Shown piece by piece: positions 27,854-36,715 of a stretch of 64,000 nt of DNA. Under the pieces are notes generated by a model that had not been told where the DNA came from, ran no database searches, and worked only from the letters and a program-made list of their open reading frames with translations. Within the stretch, counting starts at the first letter, position 1, and each line of letters begins with the position of its first letter. The stretch spans positions 1 to 64,000 of the forward strand of contig NZ_NFZV01000025.1 of the NCBI RefSeq assembly GCF_003399765.1, read 5' to 3'. The stretch is from Alkalilimnicola ehrlichii (GTDB lineage Bacteria; Pseudomonadota; Gammaproteobacteria; Nitrococcales; AK92). A program made the translations under genes and the position numbers.

Positions 27854-29157
27854 CGGAGGTTATTCTCTGGGGTGCCCGCATCGGTGCCGTTAGTTGGGAT
27901 GACGAGCGCCGGCTGGCAGCGTTTGAGTACGATCCGCAGTTTCGCCACAGCGGCATCGAGTTAGCGCCGCTGACCATGCCCTTGTCCGATCGCATCTATA
28001 CCTTTCCGCAACTCAACCGCGAGTCCTTCCACGGGCTGCCCGGCTTGCTGGCCGATTCCTTGCCCGATAAGTTCGGTAATCGTTTGATCGATGCCTGGTT
28101 GGTGCGGGAAGGGCGTTCGGTCGATTCCTTCACGCCGGTGGAGAGGCTTTGCTATATCGGCACGCGCGGTATGGGAGCCTTGGAATTTCGGCCGGCCATC
28201 GGCTCGCGCAAACGGAAATCGGAGCCCTTAGACGTGGCCGAGCTTGTATTGCTAGCCAATGAGGTGCTCTCTAACCGAGCGTCCATGCACATTCGTCTTG
28301 GCGATGCCGACGGCGATGGCCGCCGCGAGGCGATGAACGACATTCTTCAGGTCGGGGTATCCGCCGGCGGTGCGAGAGCCAAGGCTGTGATTGCCTGGAA
28401 CCCCGCTACCAACGAAGTGCGCTCCGGCCAAGTGAAAGCGCCGGCGGGTTTCCAACATTGGTTACTTAAATTCGATGGCGTCCGCGAGAATCGCGATAAA
28501 GAAGCCTTGGCCGACCCGCAAGGGTTCGGCTTGATTGAGTATGCCTACTATCGGATGGCAACGGCAGCCGGTATTGCGATGGCGCCGTGTCGTCTGTTGC
28601 GGGAGAACGGTCGCTATCATTTTATGACTAAGCGTTTCGACCGTACCGACGGCGGCGGCCGACTGCACATGCAAACGCTTTGCGCTATAGCCCATTACGA
28701 TTTTAACCAAGCCGGCGCCTATGGATACGAGCAGGCGCTGGAGGTAATCGATCGGCTCGGCTTGGGTAAGGATGCGTTAGAAGAGCAGTTTCGCCGAATG
28801 GTGTTTAACGTTGCCGCCCGTAATCAGGACGACCACACCAAGAACATTGCCTTCCTGATGGACAAGTCCGGTGCGTGGTCGTTATCGCCTGCCTACGATG
28901 TTACCTATGCTTATAACCCTTTGGGGCAGTGGACCAATCAGCATCAAATGAGCGTTAACGGCAAACGCCGCGATATCGAGCTGGCGGATTTTCTGACGGT
29001 TGCCGAGCGTTTCCGTATTACCCTGCCCCGAGCTCGAAGGATCGTGCGGGAGGTTGATGCTGCGATTGCTCAGTGGCCGCGCTTTGCCGAAGAGGCCGAC
29101 GTGCCGGCCTCTTTCCAAGCGCAAATCCAGCGCGAGCAGCGTCGCTACAGCGCCTAG
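27832..29157 (+). CDS. hipA: HipA-family serine/threonine kinase toxin
   Basis: HipA kinases phosphorylate translation factors such as glutamyl-tRNA synthetase and slow growth until HipB neutralises them. The 441-residue protein shows the N-terminal subdomain (LLADSLPDKFGNRLID), a lysine-bearing strand in WLLKFDGV, HFMTKRFDR, the catalytic NQDDHTKNIAFL and the metal-binding LSPAYDVTY. Nothing important is missing. ATG at 27832 is preferred over a GTG at 27826 because AAGGGAG is then at proper spacing. Confidence 0.93.
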   Translation: MAGRGLVAEVILWGARIGAVSWDDERRLAAFEYDPQFRHSGIELAPLTMPLSDRIYTFPQLNRESFHGLPGLLADSLPDKFGNRLIDAWLVREGRSVDSFTPVERLCYIGTRGMGALEFRPAIGSRKRKSEPLDVAELVLLANEVLSNRASMHIRLGDADGDGRREAMNDILQVGVSAGGARAKAVIAWNPATNEVRSGQVKAPAGFQHWLLKFDGVRENRDKEALADPQGFGLIEYAYYRMATAAGIAMAPCRLLRENGRYHFMTKRFDRTDGGGRLHMQTLCAIAHYDFNQAGAYGYEQALEVIDRLGLGKDALEEQFRRMVFNVAARNQDDHTKNIAFLMDKSGAWSLSPAYDVTYAYNPLGQWTNQHQMSVNGKRRDIELADFLTVAERFRITLPRARRIVREVDAAIAQWPRFAEEADVPASFQAQIQREQRRYSA

Positions 29158-29171
29158 CGTAGAGGAGGCGT

Positions 29172-30575
29172 TTAAGGTATCTCCGGTTGTTGATCCCGGG
29201 CTTCCTTTTGGCTGCGAGCATCGGCTTCGGCATACACGCCTTTCTTGCGCCACCGCCCGCTGCGCCACCGCCAATAGGCGATGATGCCACGCAGAAGTTC
29301 ATCGAGCGCCATCGCGAACCAGATACCTACTAAGCCCCAGGCGAATGTAATGCCGAACGCATAGGCTAGCGGCAGAGCGCCTAGCCACATAACGACGATG
29401 CCCATCGCAGAGTTGAAGAATGCATCCCCCGAGGCACGCAGGCAGGAGCCGACGACGATATTTAACGCACGGCCCACTTCTGCCAGCAAGGCCACCATCA
29501 AAACCGTGCTGCCGAGAGCCAAAACGCTCGGGTCTTCCGTAAACAGCGTAAGTAGCGGGCTGGAGGCCAGGAACAGGGCGAAAGTAATGAGTAAGGCGCC
29601 GCCAACGGCAACGCGCGTGGTCGCGATCAATTGCCTATGGGCATCCTCAAAACGGCGGGCGCCAATCAGGTGTGCGATCTTAATTTGATTGCCCAACCCT
29701 AAAGAAACGCACCACAGTATGCTCACCGTTAAGAGATTGAGTACGTATATCCGCGTTGTAAGCGCCGTCTCCCCGAGCGCGATCACAAGCCCTGTGATCA
29801 CCAGTTGGCAGGATTGGAAAGAAATCGGCTCCAGCGATGCGGGGACTGCGATGCGCAGAATAGGACGCGTCAACTGAGCGAAGCGCCCTTGCAGATCTCG
29901 GAACGACAACTTAGCCTGGAGTTTTGAGCGGCAGACCCAAGCCGCAATGCCGAACGACACCGCCCAGCTCACCGCGCTCGCCAGCGCCACGCCCTGAACC
30001 CCTAGCGCCGGAACGCCCCAATGGCCGAAGACCAAGAAATAATTGAGCGTGAGGTTGACCACATTCATGACCAACGCAATCCGCATATTCCACTGCGTTT
30101 GGCCCTGGGAGGCGATGATGGCGCTAAAGGCAAAGCGTAGCGAAAGCAGAAACAGAGCGGGGGAGAGCACGCGTAGATAGGCAACGGCAAGCGCGGCCAT
30201 CTCGCCTTGCAAGCCTAAAATAGCCGCTATTGCGGGTGCGGCCAGATAAAGCACGCCTCCTGCGATCAGGCCGATTAGGAGTGCCAGGATAACCAGGGCC
30301 GCGTAGGTCGGGCCGAGCATTGTGAAATCGCCCGCGCCGAGCCGCTGTGAGGCCACGCTGGTACCTGCTTGAGCCAGGCTGGTGAAAAACATGATCGCCA
30401 GCGCGGTCACGCCCAGTATCGCCCCCACGCCGGCCGCGGCGGTGGTCGACACCTGGCTCAGAAACCATATATCGACGATGCCGATCATAAAGACCAGCGC
30501 CAGTTCGATAAAAATAGGCCAGGTCAGCCTGAATAACGGCTTATCGGCCACGGAAGCGTGGGACGTGCGGCTCAT
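29172..30575 (-). CDS. MATE-family multidrug/toxin efflux transporter
   Basis: A 467-residue membrane protein with twelve predicted hydrophobic segments. The two halves resemble each other in the manner of MATE exporters (FIELALVFMIGIVDIWFLS near the start, the paired LEPISFQSCQLVITGLVIA in the second half). The family exchanges Na+ or H+ for cationic drugs or metabolites. ATG at 30575 follows GGAG. It is convergent with hipA, with 14 bp between the stop codons. A perfect palindrome lies 144 bp upstream. Confidence 0.92.
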   Translation of the reverse strand: MSRTSHASVADKPLFRLTWPIFIELALVFMIGIVDIWFLSQVSTTAAAGVGAILGVTALAIMFFTSLAQAGTSVASQRLGAGDFTMLGPTYAALVILALLIGLIAGGVLYLAAPAIAAILGLQGEMAALAVAYLRVLSPALFLLSLRFAFSAIIASQGQTQWNMRIALVMNVVNLTLNYFLVFGHWGVPALGVQGVALASAVSWAVSFGIAAWVCRSKLQAKLSFRDLQGRFAQLTRPILRIAVPASLEPISFQSCQLVITGLVIALGETALTTRIYVLNLLTVSILWCVSLGLGNQIKIAHLIGARRFEDAHRQLIATTRVAVGGALLITFALFLASSPLLTLFTEDPSVLALGSTVLMVALLAEVGRALNIVVGSCLRASGDAFFNSAMGIVVMWLGALPLAYAFGITFAWGLVGIWFAMALDELLRGIIAYWRWRSGRWRKKGVYAEADARSQKEARDQQPEIP

Positions 30576-30932
30576 GGGCGAAACAGCTCCAAAGGGGTTG
30601 CCGATAGAGGGTCGCTCCGCAAGGGCCAAACAAGCGGCGACAGTGCTGTAAGTTACTATCGGAGCGTGAAATCTACACGCTGATGTGGCGGCCGCACAAG
30701 CACAAAAAACGTCAAGCCACGATGTAGTGCACTACATCGTAAACAGGGCCGAATTTTTGCGGATGCGGTGGTAGATGTGGGCGGGTTTAGAAGAAATGAA
30801 GGCGTACTAGGCAACGGTCGGCCGGAGCGTGTGCCGGCCGACCAGCGATAGGCTGGCATTGGGGCTTAGCCGAGCGCTAATCGTCGCAAAGTTCATGCTT
30901 TATGCTGCGCGCCTCAAAACCGTAAGGCTCCT
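30576..30932. other. Intergenic region upstream of the MATE gene
   Basis: No gene is supported. It contains the 22-bp palindrome described separately and otherwise nothing recognisable; both flanking genes are on the - strand. Confidence 0.6.
30719..30740. promoter_or_regulatory. Perfect 22-bp palindrome, possible operator
   Basis: ACGATGTAGTG is followed by its exact reverse complement CACTACATCGT. It stands alone in the leader of the MATE transporter gene and has the size of a TetR- or LysR-type binding site. No regulator gene is adjacent. Confidence 0.55.
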
Positions 30933-31901
30933 TCAGCGCTTCCTTACGAAATCCAGCAATTCCTGATTCACGTCATCGGCGGCTTCCTGTTGTATCCAGT
31001 GACCGATGTTGGGCAGGACACGTATGCGGAGGCTAGGCACGCGGTTGGCCATTAATTTCTCCAGTTTCTCCCGCGGAGCTTTGCGGGTCGCACTGTCGTC
31101 GCTGCCGGAGAGGAACAGCACGGGGCAGGTGATTATGCGGTCATCGTAGGGGCGCATTAGCTCCCAGTTGCGATCGAGGTTGCGGTAGTAGTTGAGGCCG
31201 CCGGTGAAGCCGCTGCTGCGGTAGGTGTCGATATAGTAGGCGAGGTCTTGTTCCGACAGCCAAGCCGGCATTTCCTTCGGTTTGCCTAGGCGGTCGATCC
31301 AACCGCCGCCTTCGGAGGCTAATGGCCCAAGCACGGGAGGTTCCCGCGGGGTGTCCGGCGAGCAGTAGAGTCTGCTGAGGATGCCGTGAGGGTCGGCGTC
31401 GAACTCGGCGTCGGCGATGCCAGGCTTTTGGAAATACAGCTGATAGAAGAAGTTTTCGCCGAACAGCTCGCGCATCCGCTCCATCGGCGGACGGTCGGCG
31501 CGGGCGGCTAGCGGTACGCTCATGGTGACGAGTTTGGATACCGCTTCCGGGTGGCGCAGTGTGAAGTTCCAGCAATTGGAGGCGCCCCAGTCGTGCCCGA
31601 CGAGAATTATGGGAGCGTCGGCCCTGGTGTCGATCAGCTCCAATAGAAAGGCGCTGATTCGCTCGATGTTGTAGTCTTCCATGGCGGGTAGCGGGTCGGT
31701 GCCGGCGAAACCGGGCATGTCGGGGGCCAGCGTGCGGTACCCGGCGTTGGCCAGTGCCACCATCTGATGCCGCCAGGAATACCAGCACTCGGGCCAACCA
31801 TGAACGAATAGCACTGTCGGGCCTTCGCCGAGTTCGGCGATACGAGTGCGAAGCCCAGTGATGGTGTGGTGCTGAAGGGCGATATCGTCAACGGTGTACA
31901 T
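30933..31901 (-). CDS. Epoxide hydrolase-like alpha/beta hydrolase
   Basis: The 322-residue protein shows the epoxide hydrolase pattern: the oxyanion-site HGWPECWYSWRHQ, nucleophile Asp in VGHDWGA, cap-domain Tyr in YRSSGFTGGLNYYRN, acid Asp in FLSGSDD and His in NIGHWIQQE. It would open epoxides or hydrolyse similar compounds in the cytoplasm. Length is normal. Confidence 0.93.
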   Translation of the reverse strand: MYTVDDIALQHHTITGLRTRIAELGEGPTVLFVHGWPECWYSWRHQMVALANAGYRTLAPDMPGFAGTDPLPAMEDYNIERISAFLLELIDTRADAPIILVGHDWGASNCWNFTLRHPEAVSKLVTMSVPLAARADRPPMERMRELFGENFFYQLYFQKPGIADAEFDADPHGILSRLYCSPDTPREPPVLGPLASEGGGWIDRLGKPKEMPAWLSEQDLAYYIDTYRSSGFTGGLNYYRNLDRNWELMRPYDDRIITCPVLFLSGSDDSATRKAPREKLEKLMANRVPSLRIRVLPNIGHWIQQEAADDVNQELLDFVRKR

Positions 31902-32046
31902 CGGGTTCGGGTCTCCTCAAGATGTCGCTGTTGCGTTTTTATTTGTTATCCAGTTTCGCACGCCGTGGTGACTTGCGCCATGGGAAGGTTTTGCGTCGGT
32001 GCCGCTGGGAATGTTTTCGGAGGCGTTAGAGAGTCGGGCGGGGTTT

Positions 32047-32069
32047 GTTGGGCCTTGCGGCCCAACAGC
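32047..32069. repeat. Dispersed short palindromic repeat, copy 4
   Basis: GTTGGGCC-TTGC-GGCCCAAC forms a perfect 8-bp inverted repeat followed by AGC. It lies 4 bp behind the stop of the glutaredoxin-like gene and could help end its transcript. No T tract follows on the - strand. Confidence 0.65.
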
Positions 32070-32072
32070 TTA

Positions 32073-32471
32073 TTACGCGGCGACGTCTTCGTAGCGTTCC
32101 TGTAGCCAAGCCTTAATGGCGTCGGATTCGTAGAGCCATTCGTGCCGACCGTCCTCATGTTCGATACGTAAACAGGGGACTTTAACGCGACCGCCGCCCG
32201 TTTCGAGTGCGGCGCGGTGGGTGGCATCGTGCTGTGCGTCGCGCATTTCTATCGGCAGACCCAGCCGGACGATTTCTTTCCGAACCTTGATGCAGAACGG
32301 GCAGGCGCGGAATTGGTAAAGGGCTAGTTTCTTTGCCGCCCGGTCGAGTGCGGTTTGCTCGGCTTCGGTGCGTGGTTTGGGTTTGGGCGTGGTGAGTTTT
32401 TCCGCTATCAGCACGATTGGCGTGAGGATTAGCCGGATGGCGCGGAAGAATAAACGGATAATGATTCGCAT
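32073..32471 (-). CDS. Membrane-anchored glutaredoxin-like protein
   Basis: The 132-residue protein has an N-terminal hydrophobic anchor (LFFRAIRLILTPIVLIA), a short basic linker and a thioredoxin-fold domain with the CPFC redox motif (ALYQFRACPFCIKVRKEI), a cis-Pro in VKVPCLRI and a C-terminal YESDAIKAWL as in glutaredoxins and GST N-terminal domains. It probably handles glutathione-linked redox chemistry at the inner membrane. Confidence 0.87.
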   Translation of the reverse strand: MRIIIRLFFRAIRLILTPIVLIAEKLTTPKPKPRTEAEQTALDRAAKKLALYQFRACPFCIKVRKEIVRLGLPIEMRDAQHDATHRAALETGGGRVKVPCLRIEHEDGRHEWLYESDAIKAWLQERYEDVAA

Positions 32472-32586
32472 AGGGTTCGTGTCGTCTCCGTTGCGGATGA
32501 TCGTTGGGGCGGACCATACCGGAATTGGGTCGGCGTGACTATCGGCTGGGCACGTTATACTGCGGCCCCTGTTTGCAACAGGGCGG

Positions 32587-32615
32587 TTGCTGGGCCATGC
32601 GGCTCAGCCTAGGAG
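32587..32615 (+). repeat. Dispersed short palindromic repeat, copy 5
   Basis: TTGCTGGGCC-ATGC-GGCTCAGCCTAGGAG is an imperfect version of the copy at 22913 (one mismatch in the stem). It lies just before the MFS transporter gene. Confidence 0.6.
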
Positions 32616-32638
32616 ATGGTTGGAATGGTGGTGATTCT

Positions 32639-33862
32639 ATGAGCGGTGCAGCGGACACGGTGGAGCGCGAGGAAGAGGCCTCACAGGAGGTATTCGAGCC
32701 GCCGCGCTGGACGTTCGTGGCGATGCTGATCGCCGTGGCGGCCACCAGCCCGTTGGGGATCAATGTCTACCTGCCTTCCATGCCGGGTATGGCGCAGGCC
32801 TTTGAGGTCGATTTCGCGACCATTCAGCTCACTTTGTCTTTGTATCTGGCGGCGGTTGCGGTCGGGCAGTTGGTGCTCGGCCCCTTGTCGGACTATTTCG
32901 GGCGGCGGCCGGTGTTATTGGCGGGGTTGAGCGCTTTTATCGTCGGCACGGTGATCTGTTTATTGGCGCCGAACATTGGGGTATTGCTGTTCGGCCGGGT
33001 GGTTCAGGCGTTGGGCGGTTGTGCCGGGATCGTATTGAGCCGAGCGGCAGTGCGGGATCTGTACGGGCGCGATCAGGCCGCGAGCATGATCGGCTACGTC
33101 ACAATGGGAATGGCTGTTGCGCCGATGCTGGCGCCGTCGATCGGCGGCGGCTTAGAGGCGATTTACGGTTGGCGCGCCTCGTTTGTGTTCTTGCTCCTGT
33201 TCGGCGGCGTAGCGTTGCTGGCGGCTTTCCGCTTGTTGTACGAGACCAATCCACAGCGCGGGGCGGAGCGTTCCGTGGCGCAGATGCTGCGCGAGTACGG
33301 CGAGCTGGCGCGCTCGCGGGTGTTCTGGGGGTATGCGTTGACGACCGGTTTCAGCACGGCGGTATTCTTTTGTTTCGTCGCCGGGGCGTCGTTCGTGACT
33401 ATCGAGCAAATGGGGCGTAGCCCGCTGGAGTACGGCTTGTACTTTGCCTTGGTACCGGCGGGTTACATGGTCGGTAACTTCCTCTCCGGCCGCTTTGCTC
33501 ATCGCTACGGGGCCGATCGGCTCGTATTAAGGGGGTGTCTGGTGATCGCTGCCGGAGTGGCGGCGATGATGGTCATGCTTGCGCTGGGCTGGTTGCATCC
33601 GGCGGCTTTGTTCGGGCCTATGTTCGTGGTGGGTATCGGCAACGGTTTGGTGATTCCAAGCGGGGTGGCCGGTGCCGTGAGCGTCAAGCCGCAGATCGCC
33701 GGTGCGGCTTCGGGCTTGTCCGGTAGCGTGCAAATGGGCTTTGGCGCATTGGTGGCACCCTTGGTTGGGGCGTTGCTGGCGGCGTCGGCGTGGCCGATGG
33801 TGATCGTGATGGGGGCTTGCGCGGTGCTTGCGTTACTGGCGTTTGCCGCTGCGCAACGATAA
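32639..33862 (+). CDS. Bcr/CflA-type MFS drug exporter
   Basis: A 407-residue, twelve-segment transporter of the major facilitator superfamily. Diagnostic parts are NVYLPSMPGMAQAF in the first helix region, the loop motif GPLSDYFGRRPVLL, and the R in GRVVQALGGCAG, typical of the DHA1 Bcr/CflA subgroup exporting drugs such as bicyclomycin or small metabolites. ATG at 32639 is chosen because the preceding frame holds the dispersed repeat and has no family similarity. Confidence 0.93.
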   Translation: MSGAADTVEREEEASQEVFEPPRWTFVAMLIAVAATSPLGINVYLPSMPGMAQAFEVDFATIQLTLSLYLAAVAVGQLVLGPLSDYFGRRPVLLAGLSAFIVGTVICLLAPNIGVLLFGRVVQALGGCAGIVLSRAAVRDLYGRDQAASMIGYVTMGMAVAPMLAPSIGGGLEAIYGWRASFVFLLLFGGVALLAAFRLLYETNPQRGAERSVAQMLREYGELARSRVFWGYALTTGFSTAVFFCFVAGASFVTIEQMGRSPLEYGLYFALVPAGYMVGNFLSGRFAHRYGADRLVLRGCLVIAAGVAAMMVMLALGWLHPAALFGPMFVVGIGNGLVIPSGVAGAVSVKPQIAGAASGLSGSVQMGFGALVAPLVGALLAASAWPMVIVMGACAVLALLAFAAAQR

Positions 33863-33970
33863 GGAACGTTCGAGCGCGGCTGGGCCTTGGCAGGCCGCTG
33901 GCGGCTGCGTAAGCTGTGCGGGGGCAAAGGAGCTGCGTGAGTTTCTTAACAATAGCGTAGGGGTTGAACT

Positions 33971-34447
33971 ATGGGGGGTAGTGAAACCGGGGCGTCGGCG
34001 GCAAGCGCTGGACGAGCTCGTACGGTTTGGGCGGCCGTGGTCGCTATTGCGGTGTACTGGGGCTTGCATATGGTGGTGCCGGGGTGGGTTTATTGGCATT
34101 CGCCTTTGCAACAGCAACTGCTTATTCCTTTGTCGGGGCACGCTTCTGTTTCTGGCGAATGGGCCTACTGGGGGCACCTGATATCTACTTGGCTGGCGTT
34201 GGGGATAGTGGCCGGCGTATTGCTCTGGGCCGTGTTGGCGGTGTTTCGCCCTTGTGATCGAAGGCGGGTGTTGACTGCCTTCGTCATCGCCTTGTTTGTC
34301 GGTCAGCCGCTGTCGAACATGCTGCTTTACAGCGAAATCAGCTTTGAAATCATTCTGTTGGATGCTTCCTACATATTGCCGGCGCTAGCGGTGGCTGTGC
34401 TGTGGCTATACGGCATCGACCGCCGCGAGATGCGTAAGTCGGCTTAG
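33971..34447 (+). CDS. Small membrane protein of unknown function
   Basis: The 158-residue protein has about four hydrophobic segments (TVWAAVVAIAVYWGLHMVV, LALGIVAGVLLWAVLAVF, VLTAFVIALFVG, YILPALAVAVLWLYG). I recognise no family. It starts at the ATG at 33971 after TTGAACT, with no strong ribosome site. It may be cotranscribed with the MFS gene 108 bp upstream. Confidence 0.65.
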   Translation: MGGSETGASAASAGRARTVWAAVVAIAVYWGLHMVVPGWVYWHSPLQQQLLIPLSGHASVSGEWAYWGHLISTWLALGIVAGVLLWAVLAVFRPCDRRRVLTAFVIALFVGQPLSNMLLYSEISFEIILLDASYILPALAVAVLWLYGIDRREMRKSA

Positions 34448-34560
34448 CGGCGGCGGGCGAACGGCGCTCAGTGCTACCGTTGTCGCAGCCTAGTGCCGTC
34501 CGGCCCCGTTACACTGTCGTTCTTCTTTTTCTATTCCATCTTTGTCTATAAGGGAACGGC

Positions 34561-35094
34561 ATGCAGTATTACTTTGCCTATGGTTCCAATCTGCATCCGG
34601 TGCGTTTGCAGGCGCGGGTGCCGTCGGCGCGTTTAGTGGGGGTGGCGCGTTTGCCGGGCTATCGATTGAGCTTCGATAAGCTGGGTGGGGATGGCTCCGG
34701 GAAGTGTACGATTACCGCCTGCGGCGAGCAGCGGGTGTATGGTGCGGTTTATACGCTGGATTTGTCGGAAAAACATCATCTGGATAAAGCGGAAGGTCTC
34801 GGCGTTCGTTACTTGCAGCATACGCTGGATGTCGAGGGCGAGACACAGCGCTATCGGGTGTTTACCTATATTGCCGCGCCGGCCTATCAAAACGGCGATC
34901 TTCCGCCTTATACCTGGTACCGCGACTTGGTGGCGGAAGGTGCGCGGTATTTGTGCTTACCGGGAGGGTATCGGAGTATGCTTGATTCTGTGCCGGCAGT
35001 GGCAGATCCTGATCCGGAGCGGGCCCGGCTTAATCAGGGCCTTGTCGAGCGTTGCCGGGCGATGAATGCCGAGGCATTCGTCTTGCCGGAGTAA
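34561..35094 (+). CDS. Gamma-glutamylcyclotransferase-fold protein
   Basis: The 177-residue protein has the GGCT signature YFAYGSNL at the very N-terminus and the following VYTLDLSEKHHLDKAEG, where the catalytic Glu lies. Members release 5-oxoproline from gamma-glutamyl peptides, for instance in glutathione turnover. ATG at 34561 follows AAGGGAACGGC. Confidence 0.9.
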   Translation: MQYYFAYGSNLHPVRLQARVPSARLVGVARLPGYRLSFDKLGGDGSGKCTITACGEQRVYGAVYTLDLSEKHHLDKAEGLGVRYLQHTLDVEGETQRYRVFTYIAAPAYQNGDLPPYTWYRDLVAEGARYLCLPGGYRSMLDSVPAVADPDPERARLNQGLVERCRAMNAEAFVLPE

Positions 35095-35126
35095 ACGCTC
35101 TCCGACGGCGTTGTCTGCGAGGGACT

Positions 35127-35561
35127 ATGAGCGGAATTAAGCAGCGAGCGCAGGGGGCAACCCTGGGCGCTGTGGCGTTGAGCCTGCTGGGAGCTATGCT
35201 GGCTCCTGGCTTTTTGCTGCATTTGCTGGATGCGTTTTTCTCGCTACACGAGGATTACGTTTTTTCCTGGGTGCGCGATGCGGGGGTCTCGGATGTTTAT
35301 CTGATACTGCATGTGCTGCTGCTACTTGCCCTGCGGGCGGTGTTTACTCTGTTTTTCTTATGGTTGGCGTTCTGGCTCTTTCGGTCCGTCGATAAGACGC
35401 TCGTTATTTTTTCTCTCATCGGTGCGGTTGGCGTCTGGGCTATTGCCGAAGGGGCGTACTACTACCTTTATTGGCAGTTTACCCAGCCACTGGCTATCGG
35501 CATTCTGTCGCTTCTGGTAGTGACTTGCGTTGCGCTCGCGTGCTTTGACGAAAGACGGTAG
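35127..35561 (+). CDS. Small membrane protein of unknown function
   Basis: The 144-residue protein has four hydrophobic segments (GAVALSLLGAMLAPGFLL, LILHVLLLLALRAVFTLFFL, LVIFSLIGAVGVWAIAEG, IGILSLLVVTCVALACF). No family is recognised. ATG at 35127 follows GAGGG. It lies 32 bp behind the cyclotransferase gene and probably shares its transcript. Confidence 0.65.
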   Translation: MSGIKQRAQGATLGAVALSLLGAMLAPGFLLHLLDAFFSLHEDYVFSWVRDAGVSDVYLILHVLLLLALRAVFTLFFLWLAFWLFRSVDKTLVIFSLIGAVGVWAIAEGAYYYLYWQFTQPLAIGILSLLVVTCVALACFDERR

Positions 35562-35631
35562 TGCGGGCCGTGGACGGTTGTCGCTGCTGGGAATTAGCGA
35601 CGACCCGGATTCCGATGTAGGGAATGTGGCG

Positions 35632-36671
35632 TCAATCTGCGCGAGCTAGCCCCGCTTCCTCTATTGCCTCGCCAAGCTCTTTCAACGCCTGCTCGGCGTC
35701 TTCGACCTCGTCGTAGTGCTGAACGCAGGCCGCGACGATCACGGCCTCGGGCGAGCTTGGGCGAATCACGCCGACGTTGCAGGCGCGCCTGATTTGGGTG
35801 CCGGTTTTTGCGCGAAAGGGGTGCCCGGCGGTAGGCCGGCCTGGATGCGGTCCTCTCCCGTGGTGACATTCTGCATATGCTCAAGCATTCGGGCTGTGTG
35901 TTCGGGTGTGAGTAAGTCGCCGTCGATCAAGCGCTCCAATAGCTCGCCGAAGGCTTCCAGCGTGCCGGAATTTAAACCCCGTTGGTAGTAGCGCTCGAAG
36001 GCTTCGTCGATGCTGGTGGCTTGTAGATGCTCGGGCGTTACCGAGAGTTGTTCTAGTAAACCGTCTAGGCGCTCTTCGCCTTGGGCGCTGGAGTGCAGAT
36101 GCACGATATCCATGTTCGATAGCTGCGCGCTGTCCGGGTGTAGTTCGGCATAGGCGTCGTAGCGCACTTGCAGGATGGTGGTGATAGCGGAGAACCCTTC
36201 GGGGGCGATCTCGGTACGGATGTGTCGGTTGAGCTCGTCCTCGCCGAGGTGGCGAATGAGCATGTCGGTGGCGGTGCTGTCGCTATCGACCAGCATTCTC
36301 TCAAGCAGATCGGCAATGCTATGACGGCTGCCGGGTTGCTCCCACAGTAGGTCGCCGGCACCGTCGACGTAATCCGATTCGCGCAGGGTGAGCTCTTCGT
36401 CCAATGAGAGTTCGTCGGCTTCGACGGCTTGCAGAACGGCAATAGCAACCGGGACTTTGGTGGTGGAGGAGAGGTACCACATTTGCTCGGCGCGGTGACT
36501 TAGGCCGTTTTGGTCGCCGCGCCGTTTGAGGTAGACGCCGAGTTCGCCAGCCGTGTTGCGATCGATGCGTGCGATTGCTTCTTTTAGATCCTCCTGCCAG
36601 CCTTTAGCCGGTTGAGGATCTGCCGCTAGCGCGGCGCCGAAAAGGGTCAGAGCTAAGGCATACGGCAGCAT
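35632..36671 (-). CDS. Class A beta-lactamase-like serine hydrolase, one frameshift
   Basis: An exported protein of about 346 residues, with a signal peptide (MLPYALALTLFGAALA), the active-site STTK in WYLSSTTKVPVA and the SDS in DSDSTATD, close to the SDN box. The uncorrected frame ends at 35766 with a nonsense tail. At 35805-35809 five T (A on the coding strand) should be six; the other frame then yields KTGTQIRRACNVGV and a normal C-terminus ending ...GEAIEEAGLARAD at 35632. Recovery of the KTG box is strong evidence that the break is not natural. It is a paralogue of the next gene. A beta-lactamase or other penicillin-recognising hydrolase role is possible; no conserved Glu166 loop can be named with confidence. 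Confidence 0.88.
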
Positions 36672-36715
36672 AAGATTCCCTCCTTGGCATTAGCGCGTCC
36701 TTGCGCTGAGTTTGC

